NCBI RefSeq assembly: GCF_902489365.1
Contig: NZ_CABTZR010000014.1
Span: forward strand, 1-43,325
From: an uncultured Corynebacterium sp.
GTDB lineage: Bacteria; Actinomycetota; Actinomycetes; Mycobacteriales; Mycobacteriaceae
DNA length: 43,325 nt
Direction: 5' to 3'
Each line of letters opens with the position of its first letter. The stretch's first letter is position 1. This document shows, one piece after another, positions 1 to 6,308 of this stretch. Both the position numbers and the translations under genes were made by a program. The notes under the pieces are model-generated. The model was not told where the DNA came from and did not search any database. It worked only from the letters and a program-made list of their open reading frames with translations.

Positions 1-1
1 C

Positions 2-139
2 CCGGAGACTGCTCCTGCGGTGGCTGGCTCCGAGCCGGAATTGGTGCGCAATTCCACAAGCACAATACGGCATACGAACATAGATTTGCTTCGGGCGGTC
101 TCCGATGTCGAGGACCTTTACTATCATCTGACGCACTAG
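2..139 (+). CDS. possible C-terminal end of an upstream gene (partial)
   Basis: The reading frame starting at base 2 is open to a TAG at 137-139 and would give the last 45 residues of a protein whose start lies outside the window, ending DLYYHLTH. No family is recognisable. The frame uses several codons that are uncommon in the neighbouring genes (ATA twice, ACA, CGG), and frame 1 is also open to about 156, so it is not certain that this is coding. A weak hairpin (CCACC...GGTGG, about 146-162) without a T-run follows. The next gene starts 65 bases downstream. Confidence 0.35.
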   Translation, partial: PETAPAVAGSEPELVRNSTSTIRHTNIDLLRAVSDVEDLYYHLTH

Positions 140-204
140 ACATTGCCACCTTTTAGGGGTGGGGCTCACACGTCCCGCCCCGGACCACGTTGTAGGGAGT
201 TTGC

Positions 205-1329
205 ATGGCCGCGGTCACGTTCATTCACACCTCCGATTTCCAGCTGGGCATGACCCGCTGGTTTTTAGGTCCCGCGGCGCAGTCGCGTTTTGATGATGAC
301 CGCGAGGCAGCGGTGCTGCGGCTGGGGGAGTTGGCCACCGAGACAGGTGCCGAGTTCATCGTCGTGGCCGGTGACGTGTTTGAACACAACTCCTTGAGCA
401 GGTCCACGCTGCTGCGCGCAAAGGACATGTTCAAGCGCCTGCCGGTTCCGGTCTACTTGTTGCCCGGCAACCATGATCCGTTGGTGGCGGATTCCATCTT
501 CTTCAACTCCTTTGCGGATAACGTGCACGTGATCGCTGATTCGGAGCCGATTAAGGTGCGCCCAGGCGTGGAAATCGTTGGTGCCCCTTACCTGTCCAAG
601 CGGGCTAATTATGACCTCGTGCGCCGTGCGCTGGAGCCTTTAGAGCCTGCCGAGGAGGGCGCGGTTCGCATCGCGGTGGGCCACGGTCAGGTGGAATCCC
701 GCGCGGGCGAGGGCGAGGATTCGGATGCGGATATGATCGACCTTGCCTTCGTGGAAGAGTGCCTGGATAAGGGCGTTATCGATTACTTGGCGCTGGGGGA
801 TACGCACTCCACCGAATCTTTGGGCCGCTCCGGCAAGGTGTGGTTCTCGGGCAGCCCGGAGACCACGGCCTTCGACGATAGGGAGCGCGATTCGGGCAAT
901 GCTTTGGTGGTGACCGTTGAGGGGGAGCGGGTGGACGTCGTCAAGCATCGCGTTGGCCGCTGGGACTTCCGGGCGATTGATGCTGACGTTAACTCACTGG
1001 AGGAGGTCGAAGCGTTTCTGGCGGAGCTCGAAGCCGTTCCGGAGAAGATTCGTACCGCGGTCAAGTACAGCTTGTGCGGCACCGTGGGCTTGAGCGCGCA
1101 GGCCCGTCTGGAGCAGGGCCTGGAGGAGATGGAGGAGGTCTTTGCCTCCCTCAAGCCGCGCGAGAGGACCATGGACCTGCATCTGGCGCCCTCAGAAGAA
1201 GAGCTCAGCAAACTGAGCTTGAGTGGCTATGCCGCCGATGCGCTAGCGGAGCTGCTCGAGGATCTAGATAATCCCACCGCCCGCGACGCCGCCAACCTGC
1301 TATTCCGCCTCAGCGCGAAGGGAGCCTAA
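205..1329 (+). CDS. Mre11/SbcD-like metallophosphoesterase (DNA exonuclease subunit)
   Basis: Protein of 374 residues of the calcineurin-like phosphoesterase superfamily, the nuclease half of a Mre11-Rad50/SbcCD-type complex expected to process DNA ends. Visible motifs: HTSDFQLG at 8-15 (motif I), GDVFEHN at 56-62 (motif II), GNHD at 88-91 (motif III), GHG at 159-161 (motif IV) and GDTHS at 198-202 (motif V). Classical Mre11 has D-x-H in motif I and GHxH in motif V; here they read D-F-Q and GDTH, so two usual metal-site histidines are replaced. From memory the mycobacterial homologue Rv1277 also has D-W-Q, so this looks like a subfamily trait rather than damage. ATG at 205 follows TAGGGAG with good spacing. 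The ATPase partner begins 3 bases after the stop, so the two are co-transcribed. Confidence 0.88.
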   Translation: MAAVTFIHTSDFQLGMTRWFLGPAAQSRFDDDREAAVLRLGELATETGAEFIVVAGDVFEHNSLSRSTLLRAKDMFKRLPVPVYLLPGNHDPLVADSIFFNSFADNVHVIADSEPIKVRPGVEIVGAPYLSKRANYDLVRRALEPLEPAEEGAVRIAVGHGQVESRAGEGEDSDADMIDLAFVEECLDKGVIDYLALGDTHSTESLGRSGKVWFSGSPETTAFDDRERDSGNALVVTVEGERVDVVKHRVGRWDFRAIDADVNSLEEVEAFLAELEAVPEKIRTAVKYSLCGTVGLSAQARLEQGLEEMEEVFASLKPRERTMDLHLAPSEEELSKLSLSGYAADALAELLEDLDNPTARDAANLLFRLSAKGA

Positions 1330-1332
1330 ACC

Positions 1333-3918
1333 ATGATGCAGCTGCATTCTGTTGAACTGAACAACGTCCGGGGCGTGGATCACCTCGAGGTCAAGGACCT
1401 TCCAGAAACGGGTGTGGTGGTTATCGGCGGGCCGAACGAGGCTGGCAAATCCACATTGGTGGAGTCTATTGATTTTGTGCTGACGCAAAAACACACGGCC
1501 AACTCTAAGGCGGTGAGGGCGCTGCAGCCTGCCGGCCGCGATGTGGGGCCCGAGGTCACGCTGGAGGCCACCGTGGGGCCCCACCGCTTCCGCATTCGCA
1601 AGCGGTGGGTGAAGAAGCGCACCTCGGAGCTGCATGTGTTCTCCCCGCGCGCCGGCCAGTGGACTGGTGCGGAAGCGGATGGGGAGCTGGAGCGCATCCT
1701 CAGTGAGCATATGGACCGCGCGCTTGTCGACGCCCTCTTTATCCGCCAAGACGATAGCCACGAGGGCATTGCCGCAGTGGGCATTCCTTCCCTTACTGCG
1801 GCACTAGAGGAGCAGACCGGGGCGAACGCCGTGGCGGAAGAGTCTGAACTGCTCACACGCATCGAGGCGGAGTACAAGGAGTATTTCACCGCGAAGACAG
1901 ATAAGCCGGCAGGAGACTATAAGTTCGCCATCGCCGCGCTAGCGGATGCTGAGGAGAAGCACGCTGCCGCCGAGGCCTCGCTGCGGGAGCTCGACGGCGT
2001 GGTGGAGCGCTATGAAGCCGCCGAGCTGAAGAAGAAGGAGGCTGAAGCCGCTCTGCCGGCGGCCGCGGAAGAATGCGAGCGCCGTGATGGTGAGCTGCTC
2101 GCTGCTCGGGCCGCCCAGGAGAAGGTCACCGCGCAGGAGGCGGCGGTGACTCGGGCAGCGGAGGCCGTGACGCGCGCGGAGGAGGAAGCGCAGCGCCGTA
2201 AAGCTGTGGTTGCTGAGCATGCCGCAGCTGTTGACGCCGCTCAACGTGCCGCCGCTGCGGTTATTCAAGCCCGCGAGCGCGCCGAGGAAGAAGCCGCCGC
2301 CCGCACGAAACTAGAGGAAGAGCGTGCCGAGGTCCACAAGCGCTATGAGGCCGTGCGCGAGGAGCGCCAGCGCGCCCGCCGCGCGCAGCAGCGCGCTGAA
2401 CGTGAGGCCCTGGGCACCCGACTCGACACACTGAACAAGCTGGAAGAGACTCTGGCGGCCCGCCGCCGTGAGCTGGCGGCGACTCCCGACGTACCGAACC
2501 TTCAGGCCTTAGAGGACGCGGTCCGCGAGGTCACCATCCAAGAGCGCCTACGGGCGGCCGCGGCGGCCAAGCTTTATTTTTCCGGCGAGGGTTCTTTTAG
2601 CGTCGATGGCGAACAGCGTGCGCTGGAGAGCGGTCAAGAACTGGTAGTTGAACTGCACGAGGGCACCGCGCTGAAGATCGGTGACATCACCGCCCGCTAT
2701 GCAGCCGGCGCGGGCGATAGTGGTGAGGAAGGCGTGGAGAAGGCTCGCGCTGAGCTCGCACGTCTGCTGGAGGACGCCGGGTGCGAGGACCTTGAGTCCG
2801 CCCGTGCCACCCACGAAAAACACGTAGAGCTAGCATCCGCTGTCGATACCGCGGCCCGCGAACTCGCCGCGGCCCTGGGCGGGGAGGACCTCGGTGATTT
2901 GCGTGCTCGCTTTGAGGCGGGCGCGGCCGATGCTGAGGACGCCGAGGGGGCCGGCGGGACTACTGAGGACGACGCGACGCCGCGGGAGCTCGACGTCGTG
3001 GAGCAGGAAGAAGAGGAGCTGCGCAGGAAGCTGGATGAGCTTGATCGCGCCTTGGGTCCTTACCGCGAAAACAAGGCGGGCGCCGCACTGGAGGTGGCGG
3101 TGGTCCGTGCGGAGGACGCCACCGCGCAGCGCTATGCCAAGGCCACGGCAGTGGAGTCGGCGCGTGCCCAGCTCAGTGATGCCGAGGTGACCGCCGCGAT
3201 TGAGACAGCAGGGACTGAGCTGGCGAAAGAGAAGAAAGCGCTGGAGGAGATGTCTGCCGTCGATGTCGACACCGCGGAGCAGTTGGCGCGGGGAGCCCAC
3301 ACGCACGTTGATTCCCTGAAGGCAGCGGTCAATGAGGCGGTGGGGGATATGCGTGAGTTCCGCGGGCTTATCGATATGTACTCGGGCGCAGCCGAAAACG
3401 AGGAGAAGGCCGCTGCCGAACTGGACGTTGCTCGTGAGCGCCACGCTGCCATCCAGCGCCGCGCGGAGGCCGCGCGCTACCTGCGCACGCTCATGCTGCG
3501 CCACCGCGATGCCGCCCGTCAGCGTTATGCCGCACCGTTCGTCACCGCGCTCAACGGCCTAGCCCGCACCGTGTTCGGCGGTGACGTGGACTTTGAGCTC
3601 TCCGAGGAGCTCAAGGTGCAGGCTCGCAGCCGCAATGGCGAAACCGTGGCCTTCGATGCGCTTTCCGGCGGCGCCAAGGAGCAGCTGAGCATCCTGACGC
3701 GCTTCGCCATCGCTCAGCTGGTGTCGAGTGAACCGGTTCCTGTCGTTATCGATGACGCGCTGGGCTCCACCGACTCGCAGCGCCTCCAGCTCATGGCTGC
3801 GCTGTTTACAAAGGCAGGGAAGACAACACAGGTCATCGTGCTCACCTGTATGCCGCAGCGCTATTCCTGGGTACCCGGGCGCATAGACCTGGACATGGAG
3901 AGACTTAGGAGCGCTTAA
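1333..3918 (+). CDS. Rad50/SbcC-like ATPase with long coiled coil, Rv1278 type
   Basis: Protein of 861 residues, partner of the preceding phosphoesterase. The N-terminal ABC half has Walker A GPNEAGKS at 33-40; the C-terminal half has the signature LSGGAKEQ at 777-784 and Walker B VVIDD at 804-808 followed by a D-loop (GSTD). Between them lie about 550 residues of Ala/Glu/Arg-rich coiled coil. No CxxC zinc hook is present in the coil; instead a short Gly/Val-rich, probably beta-structured segment lies around residues 410-460, where the apex would be. This fits the YhaN/Rv1278 type of ATPase rather than classical SbcC. Its assumed job is ATP-driven gating of the nuclease on DNA ends. ATGATG at the start leaves two possible first codons (1333 or 1336). 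Confidence 0.88.
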   Translation: MMQLHSVELNNVRGVDHLEVKDLPETGVVVIGGPNEAGKSTLVESIDFVLTQKHTANSKAVRALQPAGRDVGPEVTLEATVGPHRFRIRKRWVKKRTSELHVFSPRAGQWTGAEADGELERILSEHMDRALVDALFIRQDDSHEGIAAVGIPSLTAALEEQTGANAVAEESELLTRIEAEYKEYFTAKTDKPAGDYKFAIAALADAEEKHAAAEASLRELDGVVERYEAAELKKKEAEAALPAAAEECERRDGELLAARAAQEKVTAQEAAVTRAAEAVTRAEEEAQRRKAVVAEHAAAVDAAQRAAAAVIQARERAEEEAAARTKLEEERAEVHKRYEAVREERQRARRAQQRAEREALGTRLDTLNKLEETLAARRRELAATPDVPNLQALEDAVREVTIQERLRAAAAAKLYFSGEGSFSVDGEQRALESGQELVVELHEGTALKIGDITARYAAGAGDSGEEGVEKARAELARLLEDAGCEDLESARATHEKHVELASAVDTAARELAAALGGEDLGDLRARFEAGAADAEDAEGAGGTTEDDATPRELDVVEQEEEELRRKLDELDRALGPYRENKAGAALEVAVVRAEDATAQRYAKATAVESARAQLSDAEVTAAIETAGTELAKEKKALEEMSAVDVDTAEQLARGAHTHVDSLKAAVNEAVGDMREFRGLIDMYSGAAENEEKAAAELDVARERHAAIQRRAEAARYLRTLMLRHRDAARQRYAAPFVTALNGLARTVFGGDVDFELSEELKVQARSRNGETVAFDALSGGAKEQLSILTRFAIAQLVSSEPVPVVIDDALGSTDSQRLQLMAALFTKAGKTTQVIVLTCMPQRYSWVPGRIDLDMERLRSA

Positions 3919-3942
3919 CAGCCAGAGTGTAGGGTAAGTTCC

Positions 3943-4452
3943 ATGACAGCGGATATTCGATGGCTCACCGGCAGCGAGCAGGAGCTGTGGCGCCAGCTTT
4001 TGGCGAGCATTCGCAAGATTAATCGCGGCATGGAGGAAACCCTCTTATCCTGCAGCGATATCTCGGCGGCCGAGTTTTCGGTGCTCGTTTCGCTTTCGGA
4101 GGCGCCCGAGCACACCCTGCGCCTGCGCGAGTTGTGCTCGGAATTGGAGTGGGATCGCTCCCGCGCTTCCCACCAGATCACTCGCATGGAAAAGCGTGGA
4201 CTCGTACGCAAAGAAAAGTGCGCAGGCGATGCCCGCGGCGTGGAGGTCGTCATGACTAGGGCCGGCCGGGAACGCCTGGAGGCGGCAGTTCCTGAGCACG
4301 TCGAGTCCGTGCGCCGCATGGTCTTTGACCATCTGGATCCCGCCGATGTTCCGGCGCTTCTGCGCTTTTGTGAAGGCGTGCTCTCGGAGAAAAACCTTCC
4401 GGGCTATGACGGCTTCGTGCCGGACGAGCGCCTAGGCACTCGTGACCACTAG
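3943..4452 (+). CDS. MarR family transcriptional regulator
   Basis: Protein of 169 residues with the MarR layout: an N-terminal dimerisation helix (about 12-35), winged helix-turn-helix (helices about 43-85, recognition helix near WDRSRASHQITRMEKRGL), wing with the usual D-R pair (GDARG, 95-99), then a C-terminal dimerisation helix. MarR proteins bind DNA as dimers and are usually released by small ligands; no ligand or target is evident. It lies 24 bases downstream of the nuclease operon on the same strand and may be read through from it. The ribosome site before ATG 3943 is weak (AGGGTAAG). The cysteines (37, 65, 93) are spread out and do not form a clear redox motif. Confidence 0.9.
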   Translation: MTADIRWLTGSEQELWRQLLASIRKINRGMEETLLSCSDISAAEFSVLVSLSEAPEHTLRLRELCSELEWDRSRASHQITRMEKRGLVRKEKCAGDARGVEVVMTRAGRERLEAAVPEHVESVRRMVFDHLDPADVPALLRFCEGVLSEKNLPGYDGFVPDERLGTRDH

Positions 4453-4516
4453 CTGCGCCCACCGGGGTACAGTGGGTCCCGTCCGTTTATGCACTAGGAG
4501 GTGACCTGTCCACATC

Positions 4517-4810
4517 ATGATGGGACAAGAACTGTTCGAGCACCCAAAGCGCCAGTACACCACATACGGCATCACTCCGCTGAAGGAACTCAGCGCTCAC
4601 GTAGGCCCCGTCGAGGACTTGGAAGAGCTCAGCGAGGAGCAAGCCGCCGCGCTTGAGACAGTCCTCGAGCAGCACCCGGAGGGGGCTCTGACCTTCGATG
4701 ATGCCTCCCAGTTGTGGATTATCGGCGCGGAGAAGGACATCGAGCGCATGCTCCAGGACCGTGAGGACTTTGTCGAAGCGCTCAACAACAATGAAGACCC
4801 TGGGGTCTAG
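4517..4810 (+). CDS. small acidic hypothetical protein
   Basis: Protein of 97 residues, acidic, no signal peptide or membrane segment, unrecognised. It has two Glu-rich helices (about 36-52 and 76-90) separated by a short strand-like segment (SQLWIIGA). An AGGAGGTGA ribosome site at about 4496-4504 lies about 12 bases before the ATG at 4517 (ATGATG, so 4520 is also possible). A -10-like TACAGT occurs at 4468-4473, which suggests its own promoter after the MarR gene. The good ribosome site and ordinary codon use argue that it is a real gene; function unknown. Confidence 0.7.
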   Translation: MMGQELFEHPKRQYTTYGITPLKELSAHVGPVEDLEELSEEQAAALETVLEQHPEGALTFDDASQLWIIGAEKDIERMLQDREDFVEALNNNEDPGV

Positions 4811-4890
4811 CCCACAGTCGGCGTCAAACTAAAGGCGGATGCGCTCTGAAATATCTGCGTTTAACTACGGTCAGCTCTGCATAAACTGCT

Positions 4891-4896
4891 AAGATA
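4891..4896 (+). promoter_or_regulatory. candidate -10 box (TAAGAT) for the small membrane protein gene
   Basis: TAAGAT fits the corynebacterial TANNNT -10 element and lies about 80 bases before the next start codon in an AT-richer patch. No convincing -35 is visible. Inferred only. Confidence 0.35.
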
Positions 4897-4976
4897 CTCT
4901 GTGTTAATGGGCGAGCATCCCCCGTGCAGTGAAGAGAAGGCATTCAATGAGAATGCAGTCTGGCTAGGGGAGCTAA

Positions 4977-5201
4977 GTGAAAGGACTAAACATGATCGTC
5001 GAGCGCGATTTGGCTCAGGAGCAGCGCGAAGCAGCTGCCCGTGACAAGGCTGATGGCTGGGTTTCCGTCTTCGTTGAGTGGATTCCCTCCATGCTTCTCT
5101 CCGTGGTGATGCTTGGTGCTTTGATGTTCGGCATGTACTACGTCGAGCACGGCACTCTGGATATCACGCAGCCCATCGTCAACCAGCACATCACCCAGTA
5201 G
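4977..5201 (+). CDS. small single-span membrane protein
   Basis: Protein of 74 residues: a charged N-terminal part (residues 8-27, EQREAAARDKAD), one membrane segment at about 35-56 and a short polar tail ending NQHITQ. No known family recognised. GTG at 4977 follows AGGGGAG with good spacing; the ATG at 4992 is an alternative start five codons in. A strong intrinsic terminator begins 48 bases after the stop, so this small gene is a transcription unit of its own or the last gene of one. Function unknown; single-span proteins of this kind often accompany larger membrane complexes, but nothing here shows which. Confidence 0.6.
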   Translation: MKGLNMIVERDLAQEQREAAARDKADGWVSVFVEWIPSMLLSVVMLGALMFGMYYVEHGTLDITQPIVNQHITQ

Positions 5202-5248
5202 CCTGGTTCGCCCCACGCTGCCGGCCAGCGGGGAGTAGCTTGACTTTG

Positions 5249-5287
5249 AGCCCCAGCAGAATTGCCTGCTGGGGCTTTGCCTTTCTC
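5249..5287 (+). terminator. strong intrinsic terminator
   Basis: Perfect 11-bp stem AGCCCCAGCAG (5249-5259) / CTGCTGGGGCT (5266-5276) with a 6-base loop, followed by TTGCCTTTCT. Ends the transcript of the small membrane protein gene. Confidence 0.85.
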
Positions 5288-5311
5288 ACCCGTCCAGGTT
5301 TTTACTGCCGC

Positions 5312-5402
5312 CCTTCGCGCTCACTCATTCCTCGCCTTCGCTCTTCGCGCTCACCGTGGGCCTTAACCGGCTGCCGCGCGCTCTCCCGGTGAGCGCGAAG
5401 GG
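5312..5402. repeat. inverted-repeat element with three arms
   Basis: CCCTTCGCGCTCAC at 5312-5325 is the perfect 14-base complement of GTGAGCGCGAAGGG at 5389-5402. A second copy of the left arm, CTTCGCGCTCACCG at 5343-5356, is also perfectly complementary to 5387-5400. The right arm can therefore pair with either left arm, giving two alternative hairpins. It lies between the terminator and the next gene and codes for nothing evident. Confidence 0.75.
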
Positions 5403-5419
5403 AGTATTCGTCCGATAGT

Positions 5420-5869
5420 GTGAACGGCATGGACTCTCGCATCTACGTTCGCTATCTCAATGGCCCGCTCCTGTGGTCCGGAATCATCGTTGGCCTTGCC
5501 GTCGTGGCAGCGGTAGTGCCCACAATGATCGATTCCACGTGGGCGGCCATCCTGTTTGGCGCCCTAGTTATCGTTGCAACCGTGGCTTGCATCATGATGC
5601 GGGTGAAAATCGGCGTGAGTGACGATGCCGTTGTGGTTTCCGTCCTGGGTATCTTCAGGAAGAGAATTCCACTCAGCGATATCACCGGTGCCAGCGTCGG
5701 GCCTGAGACTGGGCTCAAGGAAGGCGCGGGCCCGCGTGTTGTCGACGGCGCACCGGCCTACATCGTTTCTGGGCCGACCGTGCGTATCGAGCTGGGCAGA
5801 AGTTCTTTTATCGCTTCGGCGAAAGATCCGGAAGAAGTGGTTGCGGATATTAAGGCGCGCTTGCGCTAG
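5420..5869 (+). CDS. membrane protein with PH-like C-terminal domain
   Basis: Protein of 149 residues (146 if it starts at the ATG at 5429). Two hydrophobic segments at about 18-37 and 41-60 are followed by a beta-rich cytoplasmic domain of about 85 residues (IGVSDDAVVVSVLGIFRKRIP onward) ending in an amphipathic helix (DPEEVVADIKARL), a layout like bacterial PH-domain membrane proteins. The substrate or partner is unknown. The start is uncertain: GTG 5420 and ATG 5429 both lack a strong ribosome site (GGAGTATTCG lies upstream at about 5401). The gene stands alone between two inverted-repeat elements. It might instead belong to the DUF3093-type proteins, but the typical sequence of that family was not seen. 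Confidence 0.68.
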   Translation: MNGMDSRIYVRYLNGPLLWSGIIVGLAVVAAVVPTMIDSTWAAILFGALVIVATVACIMMRVKIGVSDDAVVVSVLGIFRKRIPLSDITGASVGPETGLKEGAGPRVVDGAPAYIVSGPTVRIELGRSSFIASAKDPEEVVADIKARLR

Positions 5870-5876
5870 TTCCATA

Positions 5877-5975
5877 TCCCCAGACCTCGATCCCGAAACC
5901 TCCAAGTGAGTGGCTGGGTGCCGCAGAGCGCTTGACGACGCCCACCTGCAGGTTGCGGGTTTCAGGTCTGGGGGA
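5877..5975. repeat. 99-bp segment bounded by inverted repeats
   Basis: TCCCCAGACCT at 5877-5887 pairs with AGGTCTGGGG at 5964-5973 (10 bp perfect), and an inner pair GAAACC (5895-5900) / GGTTTC (5958-5963) extends the stem. No T-run follows, so it is not a good terminator. No coding content. The rest of the gap to the tRNA (5976-6069) holds nothing recognisable. Confidence 0.6.
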
Positions 5976-6069
5976 ATGCAGAGAGCGAAAGGCTTTCCCG
6001 CACTCGTGGCATCGTTGAAAATGAGGGCCGGGGTGCGGCCGGATGGGAGAGAGTTGTGGGCATGAAAAA

Positions 6070-6107
6070 GTGCCCCTGACAAAGTGCCCCTGACAGTGCC
6101 CCTGACA
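6070..6107. repeat. three tandem copies of the tRNA-Arg 3' end
   Basis: GTGCCCCTGACA occurs at 6070-6081, 6084-6095 and 6096-6107. The last copy is the 3' acceptor/T-arm end of the tRNA-Arg gene (minus strand); the other two lie just beyond the 3' end of the tRNA. Repeats of a tRNA 3' end are what integrases of tRNA-targeting elements leave behind, but slippage would look the same; no integrase is present in the window. Confidence 0.8.
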
Positions 6108-6170
6108 GGGATCGAACCTGCGACCTTCGGTACCGGAAACCGATGCTCTAATCCGCTGAGCTACAAGGGC
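6097..6170 (-). tRNA. tRNA-Arg, anticodon CCG
   Basis: Reads on the minus strand as a complete 74-base cloverleaf. Acceptor GCCCTTG pairs with CAGGGGC (one G-U), D arm GCTC/GAGC, anticodon stem TCGGT/ACCGA with loop TTCCGGT and anticodon CCG, T stem GCAGG/CCTGT with loop TTCGATC, discriminator A. CCA is not encoded. It decodes CGG arginine codons. A tRNA-Arg lies at the same place relative to argS in C. glutamicum, from memory. Confidence 0.95.
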
Positions 6171-6196
6171 ATTGCTGGCGAAATGCCAACGATGCG

Positions 6197-6202
6197 ATTC
6201 TA
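6197..6202 (-). promoter_or_regulatory. -10 box (TAGAAT) of the tRNA-Arg gene
   Basis: TAGAAT on the minus strand, 26 bases before the tRNA 5' end. TTACTG 19 bases further upstream is a possible -35. Inferred from position and match to TANNNT. Confidence 0.5.
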
Positions 6203-6259
6203 GCCTATAAAGACTGAAGCGCAGTAATTGGCCTCACGCCGATGGGGGTGTGATGGGAG

Positions 6260-6288
6260 GAGGCAGCGGCTAGGGGAGCCGCTGCCTC
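6260..6288 (-). terminator. hairpin terminator after the secreted hydrolase gene
   Basis: Perfect 12-bp stem GAGGCAGCGGCT (6260-6271) / AGCCGCTGCCTC (6277-6288), 5-base loop, 20 bases past the stop of the hydrolase gene. On the gene's strand the T-run is missing; on the plus strand GTTGTTT follows. The strength of the stem and its position support a terminator. Confidence 0.6.
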
Positions 6289-6308
6289 GTTGTTTCCCGG
6301 AGCCTGTG

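Noticed and set aside
5420..5869. DUF3093 protein
   Set aside because: Two TM segments plus a beta-rich domain fit loosely, but the conserved Trp/Pro/Tyr pattern I expect for that family is not seen.
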